From NCBI GenBank assembly GCA_003162425.1, contig PMOK01000201.1:1-32459 (forward strand): a DNA stretch of 32,459 nt, given 5' to 3'. Positions 22,782 through 31,607 of this stretch are shown piece by piece. This DNA comes from Bryobacterales bacterium. GTDB lineage: Bacteria; Acidobacteriota; Terriglobia; Bryobacterales; Bryobacteraceae. Position 1 is the stretch's first letter. The number at the start of each line of letters is the position of its first letter. The notes under the pieces were generated by a model that worked only from the letters and a program-made list of their open reading frames with translations, was not told the origin of the DNA and did not search any database. The translations under genes were made by a program, and so were the position numbers.

Positions 22782-25736
22782 ATGACCAGGAGAATTCGTG
22801 GGTATTCGCTGCTTTCAGCGGTTAGCCTAAGCTTCGTGTTGATCGTCTCAGTTGGACGGGGCCGTGCGCAGACTGCTCCGGCGCTTCCCAACATGGGCCA
22901 AAACCTTACGCCGCTAGGCACGCTCGTCTCGCTGAACCCCGGTCTGACGCAGAATCCACAGTGGACGGCCGACCATGCGGTATCGAGCGTGGTCAGTCCG
23001 CTTGGCAACGTCCTGCTGGTTCTGACCAGCGGATACAACCGGGTGTTTGACAACCCACTGATTGGGCAAGTGATGTCGGCGGCGTTCACCCCTGTCGATT
23101 CCACCGAACACGTGTTCGTCTACGACCTGACAACCACTACACCGAACCTGAAGCAGGTGCTGGCGGTGGCAAACACGTACAACGGCATTGTCTTCGATCC
23201 ATCCGGACTAGCTTTTTATGTGGCCGGGGGCGCAAGCGACAACATCCACATCTTTACTCTGAGTGCGAGCACCGGACTTTGGGGCGAACCCGCTGGTTCA
23301 CCCATTGCGCTTGGCCATGGCGGCTTGGGTCTGGGCATTAACGTGCTTCCTTGCGCCGCCGGGCTGGCCATATCCGCGGATGGCAGGACGCTGGTGGTGG
23401 CGAATTACGGCAACGACTCGATTACGGTGTTTAATGGTGGCTTTGGAGGCTTCACCCGCTGGTCAAAGGTATCGGAACTCGACCTGCGCCCCGGTAAGAG
23501 TAACGCCGCACAGTCAGGCGTGCCGGGGGGCGAATATCCATTTTGGGTGGCTATAAAGGGTACCGGGCTAAGTGCCACCGCGTATGTTTCCAGCATTCGC
23601 GATCGTGAAATCGACGTAGTGAGCCTGGGAACAATGCCCGCGGTTCTGGCCCGCATCCCGGTGAAGGGCCAGCCCAATAAAATGACGCTGAATAAGGCTC
23701 AGTCGTTCTTGTATATCGCCGACGACCAAGCGGATACCGTGGACGTAATCGACACCACCAAGAATGTGGTAGTGGAAAGCATCCCCGTAATCGGGCTGCC
23801 TCCCACGCTGGCGCAGTTCAAGTACAAGGGCGCGAATCCCAACAGCGTGACGCTTTCGCCGGATGAGACGCAGCTTTACGTGACGGATGGCAATCTGAAC
23901 TGCGTCGCGGTGATTGCGCTGGGTGGCGCCAATACCAACGACCAGGTGGTTGGTCTGATTCCTACCGGTTGGTACCCGAACTCGGTCAGCCTGAACTGGT
24001 ACCCCAATACAGCCACCTATGGTGCCAGTAACACGGTCAACATGTACGTGGTGAACGGGAAGTCACCCACGGGTCCGAATGCCGACTGGTGCTATGGAGC
24101 GAACGGGCCTGGGCCGCCCGCGCCGAATTGCATGACGTCGAACGAGTATACTCCGCAATTGACCAAGGCGACTTTAGAGACCTTTCCGATGCCAGGCTCG
24201 ATGCAGCTTGTGACGCTAACCGCGCAGGTAATCGCAAACGACGGGCTGACCAACACCGAGAGTGCTAGCGATGCGGCGGTTATGGCCGCCGTCCATCAAG
24301 GCGTCCAGCATGTGATCTACATCCTCAAAGAGAATCGGACCTACGATCAGATTCTGGGTGACTTGACCAACGGCGCCGATGGCGATCCTTCGCTGACTGA
24401 GTTCGGAGCGGCTATCACGCCCAATGAACATAACCTGGCGCGCAATTTCGTTACGTTAGATCGCTTCCTGGCCAGCGCCGAAGTTAGCGTAGACGGCTGG
24501 GGGTGGTCCACTTCGGCTCAAGTCCCAGACCTGGTCCAAAAGGTGTGGCCGGTGGGTTACGCGTCCCGCGGCTTCAGCTTCGACTCCGAGGGTGCGAATC
24601 GCAATGTGAACGTCGGTATTCCAACCCTGCTCGGCCGCCAGAGAGCTAATATCTTCACTCCGTCGGATCCGGATCTGTTACCGGGCACGACCGATGTGTT
24701 TGCGCCGGATGGTCCGGACAACCAGATCAATACCGGCTATTTGTGGAACAACGCGCTGCGCGCGGGTCTCACGGTTCGCAACTATGGGTTTTTCATCGAC
24801 ATCGTTCGCTATAACACACCGATCAACGGCATCCCCGTGGCCCGCAATCCGTTCGCCACCGGGACTATACAGGCTTACCCCACCAATGCCGCCCTCACTC
24901 CGTACACAGATCTGTACTTCCGCGGCTTCGATAACGCATATTCCGATTTCTATCGTTACGCGGAGTGGGAGCGGGAATTCGACAGCACTTACGCCAGCGG
25001 AGGCCTGCCCGCATTAACCCTGGTTCGTTTCATGCACGATCACACCGGAAACTGGACGGCAGGACCAGGGGGCTTTCCGCCGGCGTCGATCGATGGTGTG
25101 AGTACGCCGGAACTGATGGTCGCCGACAACGATTACGCGGTGGGCAAGCTGATTCAGAAGATCTCTCAGAGTATATACGCCAACAACACTTTGATCTTCA
25201 TTGTGGAAGACGACGCGCAGGATGGCGGCGATCATTACGATGCCCACCGCACGGTCGCGTTAGTGGCGGGCGCCTACGTAAAACGGGGAGCCATTGTCCA
25301 CACGTCGTACAACACCATTAACTTCATCCGAACGATGGAAGAGGTTCTGGGGCTGTCGCCGATGAACCTGAACGACGCAATTGCGGCGCCCATGGCCGAC
25401 ATTTTTAACACGACGCCCAGCCCGTGGAGCTTTACGGCCGCACCTTCGGCGTATCTGTATAACACGCGACTGCTGCTGCCTCCTGCGCCGGTTGGCATGA
25501 TCGTGCCCAAGCCAACTCACAACGCGAAGTACTGGGCGCGGGTGATGAAGGGTATGGACTTCTCGGACGCGGATCTGGTCGATCCCGTGGAGTTCAACCG
25601 CATTCTCTGGAAGGGCATGATGGGGAACAAGCCTTATCCGCCAGGCCTGGCCGGAGCGGAACGCCACGACAAGTCCGCCCCGAACCGGCAATCGTTGAAG
25701 CAAAAAGCACCGCAGTCGCTTGAGCAAGATCATTAG
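22782..25736 (+). CDS. Bifunctional YncE-type beta-propeller and phosphoesterase (alkaline-phosphatase superfamily) protein
   Basis: The protein has 984 residues. ATG 22782 is preceded by AAGGAG; a GTG 24 bases earlier is less likely. The signal peptide ends near residue 30 (GRAQT). Residues about 40-450 are YVTN/YncE propeller blades: GIVFDPSGLAFYVAGG, AGLAISADGRTLVVANYGND, LYIADDQADTVDVIDT and SVTLSPDETQLYVTDGNLN. From about 505 to 900 is a PF04185-like phosphoesterase: HVIYILKENRTYDQILGD (metal-binding, with Thr as likely nucleophile), then FVTLDRFLASAEVSVDGWGW, then TLIFIVEDDAQDGGDHYDAH. It is exported and probably periplasmic; relatives are annotated as bifunctional YncE/alkaline phosphatase family proteins. 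Which phosphoester it attacks is unknown. The C-terminal 60 residues are basic. Confidence 0.9.
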   Translation: MTRRIRGYSLLSAVSLSFVLIVSVGRGRAQTAPALPNMGQNLTPLGTLVSLNPGLTQNPQWTADHAVSSVVSPLGNVLLVLTSGYNRVFDNPLIGQVMSAAFTPVDSTEHVFVYDLTTTTPNLKQVLAVANTYNGIVFDPSGLAFYVAGGASDNIHIFTLSASTGLWGEPAGSPIALGHGGLGLGINVLPCAAGLAISADGRTLVVANYGNDSITVFNGGFGGFTRWSKVSELDLRPGKSNAAQSGVPGGEYPFWVAIKGTGLSATAYVSSIRDREIDVVSLGTMPAVLARIPVKGQPNKMTLNKAQSFLYIADDQADTVDVIDTTKNVVVESIPVIGLPPTLAQFKYKGANPNSVTLSPDETQLYVTDGNLNCVAVIALGGANTNDQVVGLIPTGWYPNSVSLNWYPNTATYGASNTVNMYVVNGKSPTGPNADWCYGANGPGPPAPNCMTSNEYTPQLTKATLETFPMPGSMQLVTLTAQVIANDGLTNTESASDAAVMAAVHQGVQHVIYILKENRTYDQILGDLTNGADGDPSLTEFGAAITPNEHNLARNFVTLDRFLASAEVSVDGWGWSTSAQVPDLVQKVWPVGYASRGFSFDSEGANRNVNVGIPTLLGRQRANIFTPSDPDLLPGTTDVFAPDGPDNQINTGYLWNNALRAGLTVRNYGFFIDIVRYNTPINGIPVARNPFATGTIQAYPTNAALTPYTDLYFRGFDNAYSDFYRYAEWEREFDSTYASGGLPALTLVRFMHDHTGNWTAGPGGFPPASIDGVSTPELMVADNDYAVGKLIQKISQSIYANNTLIFIVEDDAQDGGDHYDAHRTVALVAGAYVKRGAIVHTSYNTINFIRTMEEVLGLSPMNLNDAIAAPMADIFNTTPSPWSFTAAPSAYLYNTRLLLPPAPVGMIVPKPTHNAKYWARVMKGMDFSDADLVDPVEFNRILWKGMMGNKPYPPGLAGAERHDKSAPNRQSLKQKAPQSLEQDH

Positions 25737-26134
25737 GCTCGGGGAACGCAAAGTGCACCTCGCATCCGGAGATGAGGCAGTCTCTGTTCGATTCCTTCAG
25801 CGCTTTGTTGAAGCGCCGACTTCTACCAGGCTGTGTCGAGAGGCTCCTGCCGGTTCTGCGGTCTGTCGGGCGCCGCCATCGCACTGTCCGAGAGGAGTCA
25901 ATGCCGCTCGCTTGCCAGAGAACATCACGGCAATCTCGATGCAGTCGACCAGGTAAATCGCATCAAATAGATTTTAAAGACGACCCTTTGGTCAGCACAA
26001 GAGCCAACTGACCATGGAAGGCCAAATTCGTCCGTAAAAGGCGATCTGCGGCCGGACCGCGCATTCCATCGTCGTTCTCGTTGAGAGGCTTGGTCGCGAC
26101 AGGTTCGGGTTTGGTCGGCTGGATAGGTACCGGG
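25737..26134. other. Non-coding stretch before repeat copy 2
   Basis: I see no gene on either strand that resembles a known family. The open minus-strand frame that crosses repeat copy 2 has no ribosome-binding site and its sequence is not conserved outside the repeat. The whole gap to the lactonase gene is 539 bases, suggesting a lost gene or a transcribed untranslated region. Confidence 0.4.
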
Positions 26135-26204
26135 AAGTCGGTTAGGGCCATGTGATGGGCGGCGCTCCACGCGAAATTTTGATAGGTCCCTAGTGCGTTT
26201 CTCG
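26135..26204 (+). repeat. Conserved ~70 bp intergenic repeat, copy 2
   Basis: This copy has the fullest pairing: CTAGGGCC-type bases at the start (TTAGGGCC) against GGTCCCTAG near the end, with CCAT-GTG-ATGG inside. It ends 71 bases before the lactonase-type gene, on the same strand. About ten bases before the copy (TACCGGGAAG) also resemble the flank of copy 3 (TACCGAAAAG). Confidence 0.85.
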
Positions 26205-26275
26205 TTCCCAATCGAGCTCCGCTCATCACAAGAACGCGCAACCTGCCAGAATCGGGTAAGGAGAGAATACCGGAA

Positions 26276-27490
26276 ATGCTAGTGCGGAGCTCCCGCCGCG
26301 AGTTTCTTGCGAGTGCGGCTACAGTAGCGGCGGCGACTGCGATGGCCGTCGAGCCCGGGCGGGTGCTGGCCTACGCTGGCACCTACAGTGCTCCAGTGGG
26401 AGCCGAGGGCGCTCCTGGCCGGGGCCAAGGCATATACCTGTTCGAGATGAACCGCGCGACCGGCGCACTGGTGGAGCGCGCGGTGTTCCCCAACCCGGAC
26501 AACCCGTCGTGCCTGGCGCTGAACATCTCCGGGACGCGACTCTATGCGGCTAACGAGACCGCGACTTACAAGGGCGGCCCCAGTGGCTCAGTAAGCGCGT
26601 ACGAGATCGAGCGTCCCGGCGGACGGTTAAAGCTGATCAACACGGTAGCGTCGGAAGGCGCGGGCCCATGCCACTTGAGCCTGCACCAATCCGGCAAGTG
26701 GTTGTTCGTAGCGAATTACCACGGGGGGACTTCGGCAGTATTGCCGATCGGCGCGAACGGCGAACTCCGCACGGCGAGCGATGTGCAGCGCCACGACGGC
26801 GTCATCGGCCCTGGTCGCGCCGCCAGCGCGCCGCCGGGTAGCTTTGCCTGGAGCGGTCACGACCGCTCGCACTCGCACATGATCCTACCCGATCCCTCGG
26901 GCCGCTTCGTGCTGGCCGCAGATCTGGGGCTCGACCGGATCCTGATCTGGAAGTTTGATGCCGCCGCCGGGAAGCTCATCCCCAACGATCCCCCGTCAAT
27001 CGCGGTGGCACCGGGCGATGGTCCACGGCACTTCGCCTTTCATCCGAACGGTCGAGTGCTCTACTCGCTCCAGGAGGAAGGTTCTACGCTGGTGACGTTC
27101 GATTACGACGCTGCTACCGGACATCTGAAGGCAAAGCAGACGGTTTCTTCGCTTCCGCCAGGCTTTGCCGGCAGCAACTACACCTCCGAAGTCGCGATCT
27201 CTCCAGATGCGCGCTTCGTCTATGCCGCAAACCGGTTGCACGATACGATTGCCTGGTTTTCCATCGCAGCCGACGGAACGCTGCGATTCGTCGGGGAAGC
27301 GCCCACGGGGGGCGACTATCCACGCTTTTTCACCTTCGATCCTTACGGGCGTTTCGTGTACTCCTGCAACCAGCGCGCGGATGCGATCGTGTCGTTCCGG
27401 GTAAACCGCAAGACTGGTGCGCTCATCCATACGGGCCAGTACACGCCTGTGGGAACGCCGTCCTTCTTGGCGTTTCTCGTGGAGCGGTAG
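26276..27490 (+). CDS. Lactonase family beta-propeller protein (6-phosphogluconolactonase-like), Tat-exported
   Basis: The protein has 404 residues, with GGAG before ATG 26276. The N-terminus has SSRREFLASAATVAAATAMA, a twin-arginine signal (S-R-R-x-F-L) with a cleavable hydrophobic region. The mature protein is a seven-bladed propeller of the Lactonase family (PF10282): AYAGTYSAP, NPDNPSCLALNISGTRLYAA, GAGPCHLSLHQSGKWLFVAN, SHSHMILPDPSGRFVLAADLG, DGPRHFAFHPNGRVLYSLQE and NYTSEVAISPDARFVYAANR, then PRFFTFDPYGRFVYSCNQ. The His residues in CHLS, SHSHM and PRHFAFHP are typical. Cytoplasmic relatives hydrolyse 6-phosphogluconolactone; export suggests another lactone or a binding role. It follows repeat copy 2. 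Confidence 0.92.
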   Translation: MLVRSSRREFLASAATVAAATAMAVEPGRVLAYAGTYSAPVGAEGAPGRGQGIYLFEMNRATGALVERAVFPNPDNPSCLALNISGTRLYAANETATYKGGPSGSVSAYEIERPGGRLKLINTVASEGAGPCHLSLHQSGKWLFVANYHGGTSAVLPIGANGELRTASDVQRHDGVIGPGRAASAPPGSFAWSGHDRSHSHMILPDPSGRFVLAADLGLDRILIWKFDAAAGKLIPNDPPSIAVAPGDGPRHFAFHPNGRVLYSLQEEGSTLVTFDYDAATGHLKAKQTVSSLPPGFAGSNYTSEVAISPDARFVYAANRLHDTIAWFSIAADGTLRFVGEAPTGGDYPRFFTFDPYGRFVYSCNQRADAIVSFRVNRKTGALIHTGQYTPVGTPSFLAFLVER

Positions 27491-27912
27491 AACCGCCAGG
27501 GGCCGTTCCTTAATTTCGCGCGCGGGATGGGCAAATAGAAATCGTCGGTCCGACTGAGCAGGAATTTCGGGTTCTGGTGGGGCAAAGCATGAGGAACGTA
27601 GACATGCGTACCCCCATGCGGCACATCAACGGAAGCCGACTACACGCTCATGTTGATCGCCGGACCCTGGCGCGTTCCTCGGTATCGATTCCCTCGGGGA
27701 CTTCCTACAACCGACAGACCCGTTCCATCCGGTTCGCCCATAGCTGTTATGATTTACTCCCCTTCTCTCCCGAGCGATGAGGATCGCTACCCGATCTGGA
27801 TCTCGAATGAGTACGACACCCCTTGGAACGCGAGCCGAACCGTGACGGGTGCAGCCAAGTTCTGCCCGAAAGGAAGTCCTTAGTCGCGACATTCCCTTTT
27901 GAGGTGCAACTT
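27491..27912. other. Gap between the lactonase and DUF4139-like genes
   Basis: Short open frames exist on both strands but none has a ribosome-binding site, signal peptide or family-like motif. The frame of the next gene is open for 30 codons upstream of its chosen start, which I regard as chance. Nothing repeated was noticed. Confidence 0.4.
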
Positions 27913-29172
27913 ATGATGCGATATAGCCTGCAACTGGCCACTCTCATGGCGGCCCAACTTGTCCTATCCGCGCAGTCTCCCTGTAATACAACGCATCTGA
28001 CAATCTTCGACGCTAATCTTGCCGAGTTTCTTGAGGAGCGCACTATCGATCTGCAAAGCGGACCCAATTCCGTCGATTGGCGCAGCCTCATGCCCCAGAC
28101 TCTTATTCGCACGATCCGTGTCACAGCAGGGGACGGGATCAGCGTTATCCGCCAAGACATCACTTACGAAGGCCCCGAGGTGCGCACCCAGAAATCGCCC
28201 GTACTCCACCTCGTTCCTCAGAACACCGCAGGCCCTGGTCCGCGCAAAGTGCAGATCGACTATCTGGCCCCAGGGTTGAGTTGGAAAGCCGACTACGCTT
28301 TGCTGCTGGACTCGCCCGGCGCAAACGGAGCACCCGGGGAAATGCGACTCGACGGATGGCTCACTGTTCAGAACGACACCGGGGCCGATATCTGCGCGGC
28401 CGCTGTCGATCTGGTAGCCGGCGAAGTGCAACTGCTCTTCCCTGGTGCGGGGACGCCGCGCTCGTTCACCGCCAACTCCCAGGTCTACACTGCCAATGCC
28501 GTTGGCGCCGTCGACGCGGACGCTTTAGCCCAAGTCGCCAGTATGAGTGTGTTCAGCCGCGTCCAACTCGGTCGCAACATCTCCATGGCTGCGAACGCGG
28601 TTATCGGCCGCTTTCCTCTCTTCCAGCACCTCAAGCTTCCAGTCGAAGAGCTTAACATTTTCGAGAACCAGGCCGCCGCGCAGACGCTAGGCCGAGGGGG
28701 CTTCATGTTGGCGCCGCGTAGTCTCGAAGTCCGGCTCGTCGCCCGTAATCGGTTCAAGTCACCCCTGCCTGGCGGCGTGGTCACAATCTATTCGCAGGAT
28801 GATGGGATCCCGCAAGTCGTCGGCCAGGATGAGATCCCGCTGACGCCAGTTGCCGGAGATTTCAGCCTCACTCAAGGCCGCTCCAACTTGCTCCAAGGGA
28901 CCCGTCGCGTTGTCGACCGCAAAACGGTCCCGGACCCGTCCGCTCCAAACGGAAACAAACTGGTGACTCAAGTGGAGACAGTCATTACCAACCACGGCGC
29001 CAGAGCCGTCACCGCGCTTGTTCGCGAGGCGGTGGAAACTTATGGCCGCGAGTGGACCGTTATTGAAAGCACGCATCCACACCAAAAGCTGGGTGCCCGT
29101 ATGATGGAGTTCCGTCTCCCTGTCCCAGCCAACGCCAGGGTGAGCCTGGTGTACACAGTGGAAAGCCGTTAG
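27913..29172 (+). CDS. Exported DUF4139-like protein
   Basis: The protein has 419 residues. I start it at ATG 27913, six bases after GAGGTG; this gives a clean signal peptide (RYSLQLATLMAAQLVLSAQS). The mature part is beta-rich: LTIFDANLAEFLEERTIDLQ, then SVDWRSLMP, then VQIDYLAPGLSWKADYALLL, which is the hallmark segment of DUF4139 proteins, then GWLTVQNDTGADI, LPVEELNIFE, LEVRLVARNRFKSPLPGGVV and ETVITNHGARAV. The N-terminal DUF4140 coiled coil of full-length relatives is missing, so it is a short, coiled-coil-free version. Function is unknown; location is periplasm or outer membrane. Confidence 0.8.
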   Translation: MMRYSLQLATLMAAQLVLSAQSPCNTTHLTIFDANLAEFLEERTIDLQSGPNSVDWRSLMPQTLIRTIRVTAGDGISVIRQDITYEGPEVRTQKSPVLHLVPQNTAGPGPRKVQIDYLAPGLSWKADYALLLDSPGANGAPGEMRLDGWLTVQNDTGADICAAAVDLVAGEVQLLFPGAGTPRSFTANSQVYTANAVGAVDADALAQVASMSVFSRVQLGRNISMAANAVIGRFPLFQHLKLPVEELNIFENQAAAQTLGRGGFMLAPRSLEVRLVARNRFKSPLPGGVVTIYSQDDGIPQVVGQDEIPLTPVAGDFSLTQGRSNLLQGTRRVVDRKTVPDPSAPNGNKLVTQVETVITNHGARAVTALVREAVETYGREWTVIESTHPHQKLGARMMEFRLPVPANARVSLVYTVESR

Positions 29173-29335
29173 CACGGCGATGCGGCATTTTCGTCGTCGA
29201 ACATGGGGCTGGGGGAGAGTTTGGCGAGCTACTGGGAAGTCGGCTTCGGGACGGGAATGAGCTGGGCCCACGTACCCGTCTGCTCGCCGCAGTCCTGCGC
29301 CCCGTGATAGCATGCACGTTCGGAGTCATTACCTT

Positions 29336-30559
29336 ATGAAGCGATGTTTCTCAGCGGTGGCGGTAGCACTGATGGTTTCGCTTTCCTCGTTCGCCCAATC
29401 CAAACAGAAGATCTTCCACTTGGCGATCGGAGATCCGGAACGGCGCACGCGCGACGCCCGCGTGCTGCTGGACGGGATCACGGACTCGGACAAGGACGAA
29501 GTGTTCTCCGTCAACCAGCTTGCCGCCCGCCTGCACGACACGCGGCTGCTGCTGGTCGGTGAATCGCACACGACGGCGGACTTTCATCGAGTGCAACTAC
29601 GCGTGATCCGAGCTCTTCATGAAGCTGGGCGGAAGGTGATGATCGGTCTCGAAATGTTTCCGTACACAGAGCAGAGGTCGCTCGACAACTGGCGGGACGG
29701 GTTGCTGACCGAAACGGGCTTCCTCACGCTGGCGCGCTGGTACGAATTCTGGGGTTATCGCTGGGACTACTATCGCGACATTTTTCTCTACGCTCGTGAT
29801 AATCGAATTCCGATGTACGGCGTGAATACGCCGCGCAACGTGGTGACGGCTGTTCGTCAGAAGGGAATCGACAACCTCTCGGACAGCGAAAGACAGCACG
29901 TGCCGCCCCAGATCGATGTCGACAGCGCGGATCACCTGGTGTTTTTCCAGGCCTCCTTTGACGAAGACGACTCGATGCACGGCCACATGCCCGAATCCAT
30001 GTTAAAGAGCATGCAGGCTGCACAAGCCACTTGGGACGCCAGCATGGGCTACAACAGCGTGAAGGTTCTGAAAGGTGCCCCTCCCGATTCAATTCTGGTG
30101 GTGCTCGTGGGCAGCGGGCACGTGGCTTATGGCGTGGGGATCGAGCATCAGGCCAGGCAGTGGTTCGACGGCAAGATAACCACGCTGATCCCGGTGCCCG
30201 TACAGGACTCCGAGGACAAGCCGGTGGCGAGCGTCAAAGCCTCTTACGCGAATTTCGTCTGGGGCATTCCGTATGAGCGCGACTCGCTCTATCCGTCGCT
30301 TGGTTTCTCCACAACCGAAACCGCCGGGCCGCGAAAGATCATCGCGATTGAGAAGGATTCGATTGCCGCCCAGAGCGGGTTCCAGGTGAATGACCAGGTA
30401 CTTTCGCTCGACGGCATCGCGGCGCCGGACCGCGAAACCTGGAACCGCCTGATGGCCACCAAGAGCTGGGGCGATTCCGTGGTAGTGGCGGTTAAGCGCG
30501 GCGATGCCGAGGTCAGAATCAATGTGGAACTCCGCCGGAAGCTGAAGGAACAGCGGTAA
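29336..30559 (+). CDS. ChaN-like (haem-binding lipoprotein family) protein with C-terminal PDZ domain
   Basis: The protein has 407 residues from ATG 29336, which opens a good signal peptide (RCFSAVAVALMVSLSSFAQS); an ATG eight codons upstream is also possible. No lipobox Cys is seen, so it is probably soluble. Residues about 70-290 are ChaN-like (PF04187): LLLVGESHTTADFHRVQLRV, then MIGLEMFPYTEQRSLDNW, then WGYRWDYYRDIFLYARDN, then VVLVGSGHVAYGVGIEH. These carry the family's Glu-Ser-His, Glu-Met-Phe and Gly-His residues, which in ChaN lie at the haem-binding site. From about 330 a PDZ domain follows (IIAIEKDSIAAQSGFQVNDQ, then LSLDGIAAPDRETWNRLM), giving a peptide- or protein-binding tail. 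It may be a periplasmic hydrolase or a haem or iron handling protein. Confidence 0.88.
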   Translation: MKRCFSAVAVALMVSLSSFAQSKQKIFHLAIGDPERRTRDARVLLDGITDSDKDEVFSVNQLAARLHDTRLLLVGESHTTADFHRVQLRVIRALHEAGRKVMIGLEMFPYTEQRSLDNWRDGLLTETGFLTLARWYEFWGYRWDYYRDIFLYARDNRIPMYGVNTPRNVVTAVRQKGIDNLSDSERQHVPPQIDVDSADHLVFFQASFDEDDSMHGHMPESMLKSMQAAQATWDASMGYNSVKVLKGAPPDSILVVLVGSGHVAYGVGIEHQARQWFDGKITTLIPVPVQDSEDKPVASVKASYANFVWGIPYERDSLYPSLGFSTTETAGPRKIIAIEKDSIAAQSGFQVNDQVLSLDGIAAPDRETWNRLMATKSWGDSVVVAVKRGDAEVRINVELRRKLKEQR

Positions 30560-30980
30560 CAGCCTAGATCATGGCTGCACGAGAGTGACAAATGAGCGGA
30601 AGACCGGATTCCAAGCTGCCACGTACAGCCTGGGAAATCGACCGTAAATGCCTGGCCGGTCTTGGCCGCGTTCTACGATGATCTGGAGGCGCGGCATCAC
30701 CACTGGTTCCATCAGTACCGAAAAGTCGGCTAGGGCCATGTGATGGGCGGCGCTCGACGCGAGATTTTGATAGGTCCCTACGCGTTTATCGGTCTTAATC
30801 CATCCCATCGATTGCAGGCGGGCCGGCCACGCGGCACCCAGCTAAATCGGCGTCTAGTCCGCCATTCCATGTTAGGTAGAAACGCTTGGCATGATTGACG
30901 ACGTCGGACACCGGATGGACGACGACATCGAATTTCACATCGGCCATCCCAGCTCGAGATTCGAGTTGCTTGTTCAGTGC
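30560..30980. other. Gap containing repeat copy 3
   Basis: Apart from the repeat at 30723-30791 I see no gene, RNA or terminator. The stretch separates the ChaN gene from the broken cytochrome P460 gene. Confidence 0.4.
30723..30791 (+). repeat. Conserved ~70 bp intergenic repeat, copy 3
   Basis: This copy is the most diverged of the three (for example GCTCGACGCGAGATTTTG where copies 1 and 2 have CCACGCGAAA), but it keeps CTAGGGCC, CCATGTGATGG and GATAGGTCCCTA. Two of its changes would alter Phe and Trp in the open frame on the opposite strand, so coding is not what is being conserved. It lies 164 bases after the ChaN-like gene. Confidence 0.85.
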
Positions 30981-31537
30981 TCACCTATGCCCGTAATCCG
31001 TGAAGACGTAATCTCTCGTCTTCACGCTCGTGTGGCACGCGAACCCGACACTTGGCGTCGTTCCCCTGCGGCGGCTTACCGGCCAAGGTGCCGGGCGTGA
31101 ACGTATCGGATGCAGCGTCATAGTCGAACACGCCGTATCCCCACCCGCCGCTGTCCGCGAACCTCTTGCTGTCCTTCACCATGAAGTCCATGTCATGCTG
31201 GGTACCTGGCACCGTCGCCGCGGGGAAACGTCTCCATCTTTTTCGGGCTCCAATGGATCTTCGCCAGCTTGGCGCCGTCGGGGAAAGGCTTGCCGTTGCC
31301 GGGAACGCCGGCCAAGTAGGCCTTGATCATCACAGGATTAGCAAGGATCGCAGCAATAAGGCTCCCGTCCTGACTGATGGAGACAACCTGCCAGGCCTCG
31401 TATCCTCTGAACTCAGAGAACGCGAGCCCGTTCGGCACTTTCACGGCGTACTTATCCTGGGCAGCCATCGCCAGCGCCGCCAGAACTGAGAGAAATACTC
31501 CAACAAATACGACCACCCCGATACTTCTGCGCTTCAT
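30981..31537 (-). pseudogene. Cytochrome P460 family gene interrupted by two +1 frameshifts
   Basis: Three frames join to give about 184 residues. Part one (31537 onwards) is a signal peptide (ending AMAAQ) plus NGLAFSEFRGYEAWQVVSIS and AKIHWSPKKMETFP. An extra base in the CCCC run at 31222-31225 ends it early; skipping one base restores AATVPGTQHDMDFMVKDSKR and GYGVFDYDAASDTF. A second extra base at about 31047 hides the haem-attachment motif; skipping it gives CGFACH, then TSVKTRDYVFTDYG and a stop at 30981-30983. P460 proteins are periplasmic haem proteins linked to oxidation of small nitrogen compounds. The reading frames otherwise look intact, so the lesions are recent or are sequencing errors. 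Confidence 0.85.
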
Positions 31538-31607
31538 GCCTAATCTCCTCTGTTGAACCTATGCTCACTGCGTTACTTATGGCGTGAATCATCACGTCAT
31601 ACCTGTT

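Noticed and set aside
27343..27624. Minus-strand frame reading VYVPHALPHQNPKFLL near the lactonase 3' end
   Set aside because: It overlaps the lactonase gene, has no ribosome-binding site and I recognise no family.
30985..31212. Independent 75-residue protein
   Set aside because: It is the middle segment of the frameshifted cytochrome P460 gene.
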